Positions 27,364 to 35,069 of a stretch of DNA of 64,000 nt are shown one piece after another. The notes under the pieces are model-generated. The model had not been told where the DNA came from. It ran no database searches and saw only the letters and a program-made list of their open reading frames with translations. This DNA comes from Ramlibacter sp. WS9 (GTDB lineage: Bacteria > Pseudomonadota > Gammaproteobacteria > Burkholderiales > Burkholderiaceae_C), in the NCBI RefSeq assembly GCF_003797765.1, contig NZ_RKMB01000005.1:220702-284701 (forward strand). The letters run 5' to 3'. Position 1 is the first letter of the stretch. Each line of letters begins with the position of its first letter. The translations under genes were made by a program, and so were the position numbers.

Positions 27364-28121
27364 CAGTGTTCTTCCCCGAGGTAAGCGGATTGCACGTTCG
27401 CGTCGGCGCGCACTTCGGCCGGCGTGCCGCTGGCGATCACCTGGCCGTTGACCATCACGGTGAGCCGGTCGGCCAACGCGAATACGGCATCCATGTCGTG
27501 TTCCACCAGCATGATGGCGTGCAGCGGCTTGATGCGCAGCAAGAGCTGCACCATGCGCTCGGCCTCGACCGTGCCCATGCCGGCCAGCGGTTCGTCGAGC
27601 AGCAGCACATTGGGATTCGTGGCCAGCGTCATCGCGATTTCCAGCTGGCGCTGCTCGCCGTGGCTGATGGTGCCCGCGATGGCGTTCTTTCGGTTCTGCA
27701 ACCCTGCCAGTTCGATGGCCTCGTTTGCGCGCTCGTTGCTTTCCTTGAAGTCCGTCGCGCGCCGCAGCCAGGCCGCTGGATGCGGAGTGCGCGATTGCGC
27801 GGCCAGGCGCACGTTTTCCCACACCGTGAAGGGCAGGAAAATGTTGGTCTTCTGGTAGCTGCGGCCCAGCCCGCCACGGGAGATCTTCTCGGGCTTCCAG
27901 CCGGTCACATCGTGGCCGCCGAGGGTGACGCGGCCTGATGTCGGTGCAATGTCGCCCGAAAGCAGATTGGTCAGCGTGGACTTGCCTGCGCCATTGGGGC
28001 CGATCACGCCATGGATGTGGCCCCGCCACAGGTCGACCGACACGTCGTTGACGGCCGCGAGGCCGCCGAACCGCTTGGTGAGATTCTGGGCGGAAAGCAG
28101 CGTTTCACTCACCGGCGCCAT
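27363..28121 (-). CDS. livG: Branched-chain-type ABC ATPase LivG
   Basis: 252 residues. Walker A GPNGAGKST, Walker B VLLLDEPLAGM, switch VEHDMDAVFALADRL and ISHGEQRQLEIA as signature (the usual LSGGQ is replaced by ISHGE, common in aromatic-acid LIV-type systems). Start choice: ATG at 28121, or GTG at 28112 giving VSETLL, both overlapping livM. The GTG agrees better with family N-termini (SETLL). The stop overlaps livF by one base. Confidence 0.9.
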   Translation of the reverse strand: MAPVSETLLSAQNLTKRFGGLAAVNDVSVDLWRGHIHGVIGPNGAGKSTLTNLLSGDIAPTSGRVTLGGHDVTGWKPEKISRGGLGRSYQKTNIFLPFTVWENVRLAAQSRTPHPAAWLRRATDFKESNERANEAIELAGLQNRKNAIAGTISHGEQRQLEIAMTLATNPNVLLLDEPLAGMGTVEAERMVQLLLRIKPLHAIMLVEHDMDAVFALADRLTVMVNGQVIASGTPAEVRADANVQSAYLGEEH

Positions 28122-29103
28122 CCTTGCGGCGCGACAGCCGCTCCACGACACCCAGCAGGCCGCGCGGCGCGAACAGCACCACCAGCACGATGAAGATGCC
28201 CATCCACAGCTGCCAGTGCTTGCCCAGGTTCACCGAACCGATGGTGGGCAGATCCTTGAAGACATGCAGCAGGTATTCGAAGGCAAAAGCGCCGACGATC
28301 GCGCCTGCGAAATTGCCCATGCCGCCCAGGATGACCATCATGATCGCGTGCGCGCTCATGTGGAAACCCATCAGCTCCGGGTTGACGTAGCCGGTCTGCG
28401 CGGCCCACAGGTAGCCCGCGAGACCGGCGAGCGCGCCGGCCAGCGTGAACGCGGCGAGCTTGTAGCCGAAGGTGCCGTAGCCCATGGCGCGCATCCGGTG
28501 CTCGTTGACGCGGATACCGGCCAGCACCCGGCCGAACGGGCTCCAGAGCAGGCGGCGCAGGAAGACGTAGGCAGCCAGCAGCACGGCCAGCGTGAAGTAG
28601 TAGAAGACCCGTTTGTTCTCCAGGTCGAACACGCCCGCGTCGGGCTTGAAGTTGACGTAGATGCCGTCCGAGCCGCCCAGCACCTTGTTGTCGAAGAACA
28701 GGTAGAAGACCATCTGCGCGAACGCCATGGTCACCATGATGAAGTAGATGCCATGTGTTCGGACGACGAAGAACCCGATCACCAAAGCGCCCAATCCGGA
28801 GGCGAGCACCGCCACCGGCAGCGTCCACCACAGGCTGACCGCTTCGCCGGCGGGCGTCAGGAAGGCCAGCGCATAGCCGGCGAGGCCGAAGTACGCGGCG
28901 TGGCCCAGCGACACCAGGCCCGTCACGCCCTGAAGCAGATCCAGGCTCATCGCGAAGATGGCGAGGATCATCATGCGCGCGACCATCTGCGCATAGAAGT
29001 CGGTGGAGACGAAAGGGAAGGCGAGCAGGGCGACCAGCCCCAAGCCGAGCACGATTTGCAGGCTGCGCGGCAGCACTTCGAGGTGGGCTTTGGCCGCGCT
29101 CAT
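28105..29103 (-). CDS. livM: Branched-chain-type ABC permease LivM
   Basis: 332 residues with about ten membrane segments. It contains LVSLGHAAYFGLAGYALA, GGMGNFAGAIVGAFAFEYL and a RRKDGAGE tail, typical of LivM. It overlaps livH by 4 nt (ATGA) and livG by 8-17 nt depending on the livG start. It is half of the membrane channel of the presumed benzoate importer. Confidence 0.92.
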   Translation of the reverse strand: MSAAKAHLEVLPRSLQIVLGLGLVALLAFPFVSTDFYAQMVARMMILAIFAMSLDLLQGVTGLVSLGHAAYFGLAGYALAFLTPAGEAVSLWWTLPVAVLASGLGALVIGFFVVRTHGIYFIMVTMAFAQMVFYLFFDNKVLGGSDGIYVNFKPDAGVFDLENKRVFYYFTLAVLLAAYVFLRRLLWSPFGRVLAGIRVNEHRMRAMGYGTFGYKLAAFTLAGALAGLAGYLWAAQTGYVNPELMGFHMSAHAIMMVILGGMGNFAGAIVGAFAFEYLLHVFKDLPTIGSVNLGKHWQLWMGIFIVLVVLFAPRGLLGVVERLSRRKDGAGE

Positions 29104-29963
29104 TGCTTGAACAATCCTTCAGGTTTCCAGAGCAAGACGGCAGCCATCAGCATGTAGACCAGCATGCCCGCTACCTGCGGCAGCAGCACCTTGCCAAACG
29201 TGTCGACCAGGCCGACCAGCAAGGCCGAGATCAACGCCCCGCGGACAGAGCCGATACCGCCAATCACCACGACCACGAAGCACATGATCAACACCTGCGA
29301 GCCCATGTTCGGGTAGACGCTGGAGATCGGCGAAGCGATCATGCCGGCGACGGTGGCCAGGGCGACCCCGATGGCGAACACGATGGTGTGGATCAGCTTG
29401 ATGTTGATGCCCAGCGATTCCGTCATGTCGCGGTTGAACGCGCCGGCGCGAATCTTCATGCCCAGGCGGGTCTTGGAAATCAGCAGGTACAGGCCGATCG
29501 CCAGCGCGATGCACACGCCCGACATGAACAACCGGTAGACGGGGTACGACATGTTGTCGGTGAGCGGGATCGACGCCGACAGCAGTTCGGGAATCTTCAC
29601 CCCGTGCACGTCATCGCCCCAGAGGATGGAACGCATTTCCTCGAAGATGTAGATCAGGCCGAAGGTCAGCAGCACCTGGTCGAGGTGGTCGCGCTGATAG
29701 AAGTGGCGGAATAGCAGCCGCTCCAGCGCCAGGCCGAAGACAACGGACAGCACGGCGCCGCCGATGATGGCCAGCGTAAAGCTGCCCGTCATGCTGGAGA
29801 GCGACCATGCAAGGTATGCGCCCAGCATGTAGAAACTGCCGTGAGCCAGGTTGACCACGCCCATGATGCCGAAGATCAGCGTCAGGCCGGCGGCCAGCAT
29901 GAACAGCAGCAGCCCGTATTGGACGCTGTTGAGAAGCTGGATCAGGAAGTTGGCGAGATCCAT
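29100..29963 (-). CDS. livH: Branched-chain-type ABC permease LivH
   Basis: 287 residues with eight or so membrane segments. MDLANFLIQLLNSVQYGLLL is the family start; GVVNLAHGSFYMLGAY, NRDMTESLGIN and GGIGSVRGALISALLVG are LivH motifs. The ATG at 29963 shares a base with the LysE stop (TGATG), coupling an exporter gene to the importer genes. Confidence 0.92.
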   Translation of the reverse strand: MDLANFLIQLLNSVQYGLLLFMLAAGLTLIFGIMGVVNLAHGSFYMLGAYLAWSLSSMTGSFTLAIIGGAVLSVVFGLALERLLFRHFYQRDHLDQVLLTFGLIYIFEEMRSILWGDDVHGVKIPELLSASIPLTDNMSYPVYRLFMSGVCIALAIGLYLLISKTRLGMKIRAGAFNRDMTESLGINIKLIHTIVFAIGVALATVAGMIASPISSVYPNMGSQVLIMCFVVVVIGGIGSVRGALISALLVGLVDTFGKVLLPQVAGMLVYMLMAAVLLWKPEGLFKQ

Positions 29964-30586
29964 CAGGCAGAGCGGCGCGTCAGGAGCAGCAAGCCGCCCA
30001 TCAAGGTGAACATCCCGCCGCAGACGCGGTTGATCCAGCGCACCGGGCCGCTGGACTTGAGCAGCGGCATCAATCGCGCCACGCCCAGCGCGCACATCGT
30101 GAGCACGGTGAATTCAAACGCCATGAAGGTGAGGGCGAGCAATGCGAATTGCGGAACGATGGGCGCGGCGGGGTTGAGGAACTGCGGGAAGAACGCGGCG
30201 AAGAACAGCACCGCCTTGGGGTTGCTGGCGCCGACCAGGAAGCCTTGCAGGTAGAACGAGCGGCCCGAGGAGCCTGCAGTGTCGCGGCCCGGTGTGAGCA
30301 CCGTGGTGCTGCGGAACGTCTTGATGCCCAGCCAGATCAGGTAAGCGGCGCCCACCACCTTGGCGGTTGTGAACGCAGCCTCCGAAGTCGCGAGCAGTGC
30401 GCCCAGGCCCATCGCCGACAGCGCCATCACGCACAGGACGGCCGTGACGGCACCGCCCACCGAAGTCATCGCCCGCCGCGGGCCGTGATTGATCGAATTG
30501 GTCATGCACATCAGCATGGTCGGGCCCGGTGTGACGATCAGCAGGGCGACGGCGGCGACGTAGAGGAGGTAAGTGGAGAGGGTCAT
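29963..30586 (-). CDS. LysE/RhtB-family exporter
   Basis: 207 residues, six membrane segments. The N-terminus LLIVTPGPTMLMCMTNSINHG is the LysE/RhtB signature and FLVGASNPKAVLFFAAFFPQFL the second conserved block. Such proteins export amino acids or metabolites by proton antiport. The location between the binding protein and livH of the same transporter is unusual. It may expel an overload metabolite of benzoate breakdown. The role is inferred. Confidence 0.9.
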   Translation of the reverse strand: MTLSTYLLYVAAVALLIVTPGPTMLMCMTNSINHGPRRAMTSVGGAVTAVLCVMALSAMGLGALLATSEAAFTTAKVVGAAYLIWLGIKTFRSTTVLTPGRDTAGSSGRSFYLQGFLVGASNPKAVLFFAAFFPQFLNPAAPIVPQFALLALTFMAFEFTVLTMCALGVARLMPLLKSSGPVRWINRVCGGMFTLMGGLLLLTRRSA

Positions 30587-30599
30587 GGGCGTGTGGAGT

Positions 30600-30671
30600 T
30601 GTCATGCCGGGCTTGACCCGGCATCCATCGTGGCGTGCGTCTATGGGTGCCGGATCAGGTCCGGCATGACA
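30600..30671. repeat. REP/BIME-like inverted repeat
   Basis: Outer arms TGTCATGCCGG (30600-30610) and CCGGCATGACA (30661-30671) are perfect complements. Each is continued by an inner GC-rich hairpin (GCCGGGCTTGACCCGGC and GCCGGATCAGGTCCGGC) with ATCCAT/ATGGGT between. It lies between the binding-protein gene and lysE on the minus strand, where it could stabilise upstream mRNA or reduce downstream expression, as REP elements do. Confidence 0.85.
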
Positions 30672-30690
30672 GTCTAAGGTGAACCCGGCT

Positions 30691-31878
30691 TCAGCCCATC
30701 TTGCAACCGGCGCCGGAATCGGCCAGCCCCTTGGCGGCCACGCCGAGCACCTTGTTTTCCTTGTTCTCGACGACGCGCAGGTACATGTCCTGCACCGGGT
30801 TGTGCGACTTGCTCATGGTCCACTTGCCGCGCGGGCTGTCGATCACGGCGCTTTCCATGGCCTTGTACAGCGCGGGCTTGCTGTTCAAGTCGCCCTTCAC
30901 GGCGGCGGCGCCCTGCACCAGCAGCTGGCCCGTGTCGTAGCCTTGCACGGCATACACATCGGGCTGCAGCTTGAAGCGGGTCGCGTAGGCCGTGCGGAAC
31001 TGCTTGTTGCGCGGCGTGTCGAGCGAATCGCTGTAGTGCATGGTGGTGATGATGCCGTCCGCTGCCGGGCCGGCTGCGTCCAGAACGCCTTCGGTGAGGA
31101 AACCCGAGCCGTACAGCGGGATCTTGCCCTTGAGGCCCGCCGCCGCGTAGTCGCGGATGAACTTGGCCGCGCCGCCGCCGGCGAAGAAGCAGGCTACCGC
31201 GTCGGGCTTGAGCGAAGCAATTTCGGTGAGCAGCGCCTGGAATTCGACGTTGGGGAAGGGCAGGCCCAGCTCCTTGATGATGGTGCCGCCGGCCTTGGTG
31301 TAGCTTTCCTTGAAGCCTTCGAAGGCCTCGTCGCCGGCCGCGTACTTCCACGTGATCCACACGGCTTTCTTGTGGCCCTTGGCCATCATGGCGTGGCCCA
31401 GCGCCAGCGTGGGCTGCGAATTGGTGAAGGAGGTGCGGAACACGTTGGGCGCGCACAAGGCGCGAGTCGCGGCATGCACGCCGGCGTTGGGGATGAGGCT
31501 CAGCACGCCGCTGTCGCGCACCACTTTCTGAATGCCCATCTGCACGCCGGAGTGCACCGTGCCGATCAGCACATCGACCTTGTCGCGCTGCACGAGCTTG
31601 CTGGCGTTTTCGACGCCCTTGGACGGGTCCGACTCATCGTCGACCTTGAACCACTCGATGTCTCGGCCGCCCAGCTTGCCGCCTTTTTCGTCGATGGCCA
31701 TGCGCACGCCGTTTTCGATGGCGACGCCCAGTTGGGCAAAGGTGCCGGTGTACGGCAGCATCAGGCCGACGCGCACCTTGCTGCCTTGCGCGCGGGCGAT
31801 CTGGGGCAGCAGCAGGCCGGTGGACGCGGCGCCGACGAGGGCGGCGCTGCGGGTGAGGACGAGGCGGCGGGTGGTCAT
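30691..31878 (-). CDS. livK: ABC substrate-binding protein of the benzoate/LIV-type transporter
   Basis: 395 residues. An N-terminal signal with twin-arginine start (MTTRRLVLTRSAA) and cleavage near RAQG precedes the mature protein. GLMLPYTGTFAQLGVAIENGVRMA and LIGTVHSGVQMGIQKV are type-I periplasmic binding-protein (LivJ-like) motifs. In box clusters such proteins are thought to bind benzoate or related aromatic acids. It lies 127 bp after benzoate-CoA ligase and is separated from lysE by the REP-like repeat. Confidence 0.9.
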   Translation of the reverse strand: MTTRRLVLTRSAALVGAASTGLLLPQIARAQGSKVRVGLMLPYTGTFAQLGVAIENGVRMAIDEKGGKLGGRDIEWFKVDDESDPSKGVENASKLVQRDKVDVLIGTVHSGVQMGIQKVVRDSGVLSLIPNAGVHAATRALCAPNVFRTSFTNSQPTLALGHAMMAKGHKKAVWITWKYAAGDEAFEGFKESYTKAGGTIIKELGLPFPNVEFQALLTEIASLKPDAVACFFAGGGAAKFIRDYAAAGLKGKIPLYGSGFLTEGVLDAAGPAADGIITTMHYSDSLDTPRNKQFRTAYATRFKLQPDVYAVQGYDTGQLLVQGAAAVKGDLNSKPALYKAMESAVIDSPRGKWTMSKSHNPVQDMYLRVVENKENKVLGVAAKGLADSGAGCKMG

Positions 31879-31930
31879 GGGCGTTCCTTCGGCAGTTATG
31901 GTTTCTGGGGAATCTGGCGGCGCTATTTAA

Positions 31931-31942
31931 TTTAAGCTTAAA
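31931..31942. promoter_or_regulatory. Perfect 12-bp AT-rich palindrome upstream of livK
   Basis: TTTAAGCTTAAA sits 53 bp upstream of the livK start, in an unusually AT-rich patch (31924-31950) of a GC-rich window. The patch separates bclA from livK and may contain a livK promoter or an operator. No consensus for a known regulator is recognised. Confidence 0.3.
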
Positions 31943-32005
31943 GCATTTTTACCGCATGACGCGAGCGCGCATATGCTGGCTTACCCGGATTTCGCGGCCA
32001 CGCGT

Positions 32006-33583
32006 TCAAGCGGCCGGCGCTGCGCTGCGCAGCTTGAAACGCTGGATCTTGCCCGTCGCGGTCTTCGGCAGCTCGGGGACGAACTGCACCCAGCGGGGGT
32101 ATTTGTACGGCGCGAGCAGGCCCTTCACGTGCGCCTGCAGCTCCTCGGCCGTCACGGCCTGGCCCTGCTTGAGGACGACGTATGCCTTGGGCTTGACGAG
32201 CTCGTCCGTGTCGGCGACGCCGATCACGGCGGCTTCGAGCACACTGGCGTGGGACATCAGGCAGGCCTCCACCTCGAACGGCGACACGTAGATGCCGCCG
32301 ACCTTGAGCATGTCGTCGCTGCGCCCGCCGTAGGTGTAGTAGCCGTCGGCGTCGACCGTGTACTTGTCGCCGCTGCGCGTCCATTCCCCGGCAAACGTCG
32401 CCTTGGTCTTGGCGCGGTTGTTCCAGTACATCAGGGCCGCGCTCGGGCCGCTGATCTGGAGTTCGCCGATTTCGCCCACGCCGCATTCATGCCCGTCGTC
32501 GGCCACGATCTTGAGCTCGTAGCCCGGCACGGCCTTGCCGGTGGTGCCATAGCGCACCTCGCCCGGCCGGTTCGAAAGGAAGATGTGCAGCATCTCGGTG
32601 GAGCCGATGCCGTCGAGGATTTCGCAGCCGTAGGCTTCGGTCCAGCGCTTGCCGATCTCGGCGGGCAGCGCCTCGCCGGCGCTGGTGCACACGCGCAGCG
32701 CCAGCTCGGCACGCTGGGGCCGCACCGGGTCTGCCAGCAACGCGGCATAGAGCGTGGGCACGCCGTAGAAGATCGTCGGCTTGAACCTCTTCAGCGTACC
32801 GAAGACGTCCGCAGGTGTCGGCCGGGAAGGCAACAGCACAGACGTGGCGCCCACGCTCATGGGAAAGGTGAGCGAGTTGCCCAGGCCATAGGCGAAGAAC
32901 AGCTTGGCCGCCGAAAACACGATGTCATTTTCGCGGATGCCGAGAACGCCGCGCCCATACAGCTCGGCCGTCTGGACGAGGTGGCTGTGCAGGTGCACGG
33001 TGCCCTTGGGCGTGCCGGTGGAGCCGCTGGAATAGAGCCAGAAGCAGGCGTCATCGGCGCGCGTGTCGGTCACATGCAACGCGGTGGCGCCGGACTTGAT
33101 CAATGCCGCGACCGATTCGCTTCCACCGTCCCCGGCGACGAATACATTCTTCAGCGTGTGGATGGCAGCGATCAGCGGCTCGAAAACCGGCAACAGCGCC
33201 TTCGACACGAAGAGCGCCTGCGCGCGCGAATCGCGCAGCATGAACTCGAAGTCTTTGGCAGTGAGCAGCGTGTTGGCGGCGATGGGCACCACGCCCGCCA
33301 GGATGCAGCCCAGGAACACGACGGGCCATTCGAGTGTGTCGTGCATCGCCACCATGACGCGGCTTTCAGGTGCGTAGCCGTGCGCGCGCAGCGCATTGGC
33401 AAAGCGATGGGCCTGGTCCGTGAGCTCACCGTAAGTGATCTGGGCGCCCGTCGCGGCGTCGACAAAGGCGACTTTCTCGGAGCGGGCGGCATTGCGTGCC
33501 AGCAGGTCGTGCGCGGCGTTGTAGTCGCTCGGGATGTCGACCCGGGGCGGGCTGGAGCTGTGGTCGGCGCGGCTGAGGTGCAT
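32006..33583 (-). CDS. bclA: Benzoate-CoA ligase
   Basis: 525 residues of the ANL acyl-CoA synthetase family. YSSGSTGTPKGTVHLH is the P-loop-like motif (near residue 190), DGIGSTEMLHIFLSN the aryl-CoA ligase motif and YGGRSDDMLKVGGIYVSPFEVE the hinge. KTATGKIQRFKLR holds the catalytic Lys near the C-terminus. The GIGSTEMLHIF sequence is characteristic of benzoate-CoA ligases. It activates benzoate to benzoyl-CoA, the substrate of BoxAB. It lies 22 bp after the flavodoxin gene and leads the transporter genes on the minus strand. Confidence 0.93.
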   Translation of the reverse strand: MHLSRADHSSSPPRVDIPSDYNAAHDLLARNAARSEKVAFVDAATGAQITYGELTDQAHRFANALRAHGYAPESRVMVAMHDTLEWPVVFLGCILAGVVPIAANTLLTAKDFEFMLRDSRAQALFVSKALLPVFEPLIAAIHTLKNVFVAGDGGSESVAALIKSGATALHVTDTRADDACFWLYSSGSTGTPKGTVHLHSHLVQTAELYGRGVLGIRENDIVFSAAKLFFAYGLGNSLTFPMSVGATSVLLPSRPTPADVFGTLKRFKPTIFYGVPTLYAALLADPVRPQRAELALRVCTSAGEALPAEIGKRWTEAYGCEILDGIGSTEMLHIFLSNRPGEVRYGTTGKAVPGYELKIVADDGHECGVGEIGELQISGPSAALMYWNNRAKTKATFAGEWTRSGDKYTVDADGYYTYGGRSDDMLKVGGIYVSPFEVEACLMSHASVLEAAVIGVADTDELVKPKAYVVLKQGQAVTAEELQAHVKGLLAPYKYPRWVQFVPELPKTATGKIQRFKLRSAAPAA

Positions 33584-33605
33584 GGCGAGGGTAATGACGG
33601 GGCAA

Positions 33606-34076
33606 TCAGGCGTCGGCTTGCACGGTGGCCAGCGCTTGGGTGAGCCATTCGCGGCACCAGACGGTGCCCACTTCCTCGGGCAGGGTGCCGGCGCTGGCGT
33701 CGTGGCACCAGACTTCGCCGATGCGCTGCGCGCCCAGGCCCTGCAGGCGCTCGTCGAATTTCTTGCCGCCGAAGGCGAAGGTGTTGAGGTAGGTGCGGTC
33801 GCCCAAGGCGATCACGCCATAGCGCACGTGGCCCAGGTACTTGGGTTGCGCATCCAGCGAGTCATAGAGGTGGCGGGCGTTGTCCGGCACGTCACCTGAA
33901 CCGTATGTCGACGAGCAGATGAGATAAAGTGCATCTTCATCGAATGCGCTGATGTCCAGGCCGTCCATCAACACCACTTCGATCTGGTCCACCAGGTCGG
34001 CGCAGTCCATCTGGATCGCTTGCGCTACATAGTCAGCGGTGCTGGTCATGGTTCCGACAAGGATTTTCAACTTCAT
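33606..34076 (-). CDS. Flavodoxin (MioC-like)
   Basis: 156 residues. The N-terminus MKLKILVGTMTSTADYVAQA is the FMN phosphate-binding loop, and ICSSTYGSGDVPDNARHLYD and ALGDRTYLNTFAFGG contact the flavin. It is the first gene of the minus-strand arm, divergent from boxR and 22 bp ahead of benzoate-CoA ligase. It could supply electrons to the BoxB epoxidase. No boxA reductase is present nearby, so this coupling is an inference. Confidence 0.88.
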   Translation of the reverse strand: MKLKILVGTMTSTADYVAQAIQMDCADLVDQIEVVLMDGLDISAFDEDALYLICSSTYGSGDVPDNARHLYDSLDAQPKYLGHVRYGVIALGDRTYLNTFAFGGKKFDERLQGLGAQRIGEVWCHDASAGTLPEEVGTVWCREWLTQALATVQADA

Positions 34077-34103
34077 CGTGTCTCCGATCTGGGGCCCGGG
34101 GCC

Positions 34104-34150
34104 TGCACGTGCAATAAACTGCTTGACGGTGCGGCTTCAGGAAGTATACT
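34104..34150 (+). promoter_or_regulatory. boxR promoter with TGCA operator boxes
   Basis: TTGACG (34123-34128) and TATACT (34145-34150) are separated by 16 bp, a strong sigma-70 match 47 bp upstream of boxR. The palindrome TGCACGTGCA (34104-34113), with overlapping TGCA boxes, lies just upstream of the -35, and another TGCA follows the -10 (34150-34153). BzdR/BoxR proteins of related bacteria bind TGCA-containing operators, so autoregulation by BoxR is likely. The region also serves the divergent flavodoxin gene. Confidence 0.6.
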
Positions 34151-34196
34151 GCAATCTTGATCTAACGCAAGCTTTGTTCCAAAAAAATCCACCTCC

Positions 34197-35069
34197 ATGG
34201 AATTGATGACCGACCACGATGCCAAGGCCACGCTGTCTGAGTTGGGCGCCCGCGTTCGGGCTTGGCGTGCCCGGCGCGGCATGACGCGCAAGCAACTGGC
34301 CACCGATTCGGGCCTGTCCGAGCGTTTCCTCGCGGACGTGGAAACAGGCAAGGGCAATGTTTCCATCAACTCGCTGGAAGCGGCGGCCCGGGCGCTGAAC
34401 ATCACCATCCTCGAGCTGCTGCAGGACGCGCCCCGGCCGGCGTTGGGCCGCGTGCATGGCTTGCTGTCGCGGCTGGACGATGCGCAACTGGACCAGGCCT
34501 ACACGTTGCTCGCCGGCAGCTTCGGCCTGGGCGATGAGCAGGGCCGCGAGAAGCGTGTCGCGCTGATCGGCCTGCGCGGCGCCGGCAAGTCGACGCTGGG
34601 CGCGCAACTTGCCGCGCAGCGCGGCGTGCCCTTCGTGGAACTCGACCGCGAGATCGAGCGCGAGGCCGGCACCAGCATGAATGAAATCCTGCTGCTGCAC
34701 GGACAGGCCGGATACCGCCGCTATGAGCGCCGTGCGCTGTTCCGCATCGCCGAAGACCACGCCGACGGCGTCGTCATGACCACCGGCGGCAGCATCGTGA
34801 GCGAGCGCGAAACGTTCGACCTGCTGCAAAGCCGCTTCTATTGCGTGTGGCTCAAGGCCAACCCCGAAGAACACATGAGCCGTGTCGTCGCGCAGGGCGA
34901 CATGCGGCCCTTCGACACGACTCGCGGCGCGAGCGCGGAAGCGATGGAAGACCTCCGCCGCATCCTGGCGAGCCGCGAAGCCCTCTATGCGCGTGCAGAT
35001 GCCGTGGTGGACACGGCTGCGCGCAGCGTCAAACAATCACTCAAAGACTTGGAAAGAGCCGTGCCATGA
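34197..35069 (+). CDS. boxR: BoxR, regulator of benzoyl-CoA catabolism
   Basis: 290 residues. An XRE-type HTH (about residues 13-70: LGARVRAWRARRGMTRKQLATDSGLSERFLADVETGKGNVS) is fused to a shikimate-kinase-like P-loop domain (ALIGLRGAGKSTLGAQLA, near residue 122; ELDREIEREAG). This fusion defines BzdR/BoxR, which binds benzoyl-CoA and represses the pathway. An alternative start, ATG at 34206, has a better-placed GGAATTG; the choice is uncertain. The stop overlaps boxC by 4 nt, so boxR, boxC and boxB form one operon. Confidence 0.93.
   Translation: MELMTDHDAKATLSELGARVRAWRARRGMTRKQLATDSGLSERFLADVETGKGNVSINSLEAAARALNITILELLQDAPRPALGRVHGLLSRLDDAQLDQAYTLLAGSFGLGDEQGREKRVALIGLRGAGKSTLGAQLAAQRGVPFVELDREIEREAGTSMNEILLLHGQAGYRRYERRALFRIAEDHADGVVMTTGGSIVSERETFDLLQSRFYCVWLKANPEEHMSRVVAQGDMRPFDTTRGASAEAMEDLRRILASREALYARADAVVDTAARSVKQSLKDLERAVP

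Noticed and set aside
30600..30671. Reading the inverted repeat as an insertion sequence remnant
   Set aside because: No transposase frame or target duplication is visible; symmetry and size match REP-like elements.
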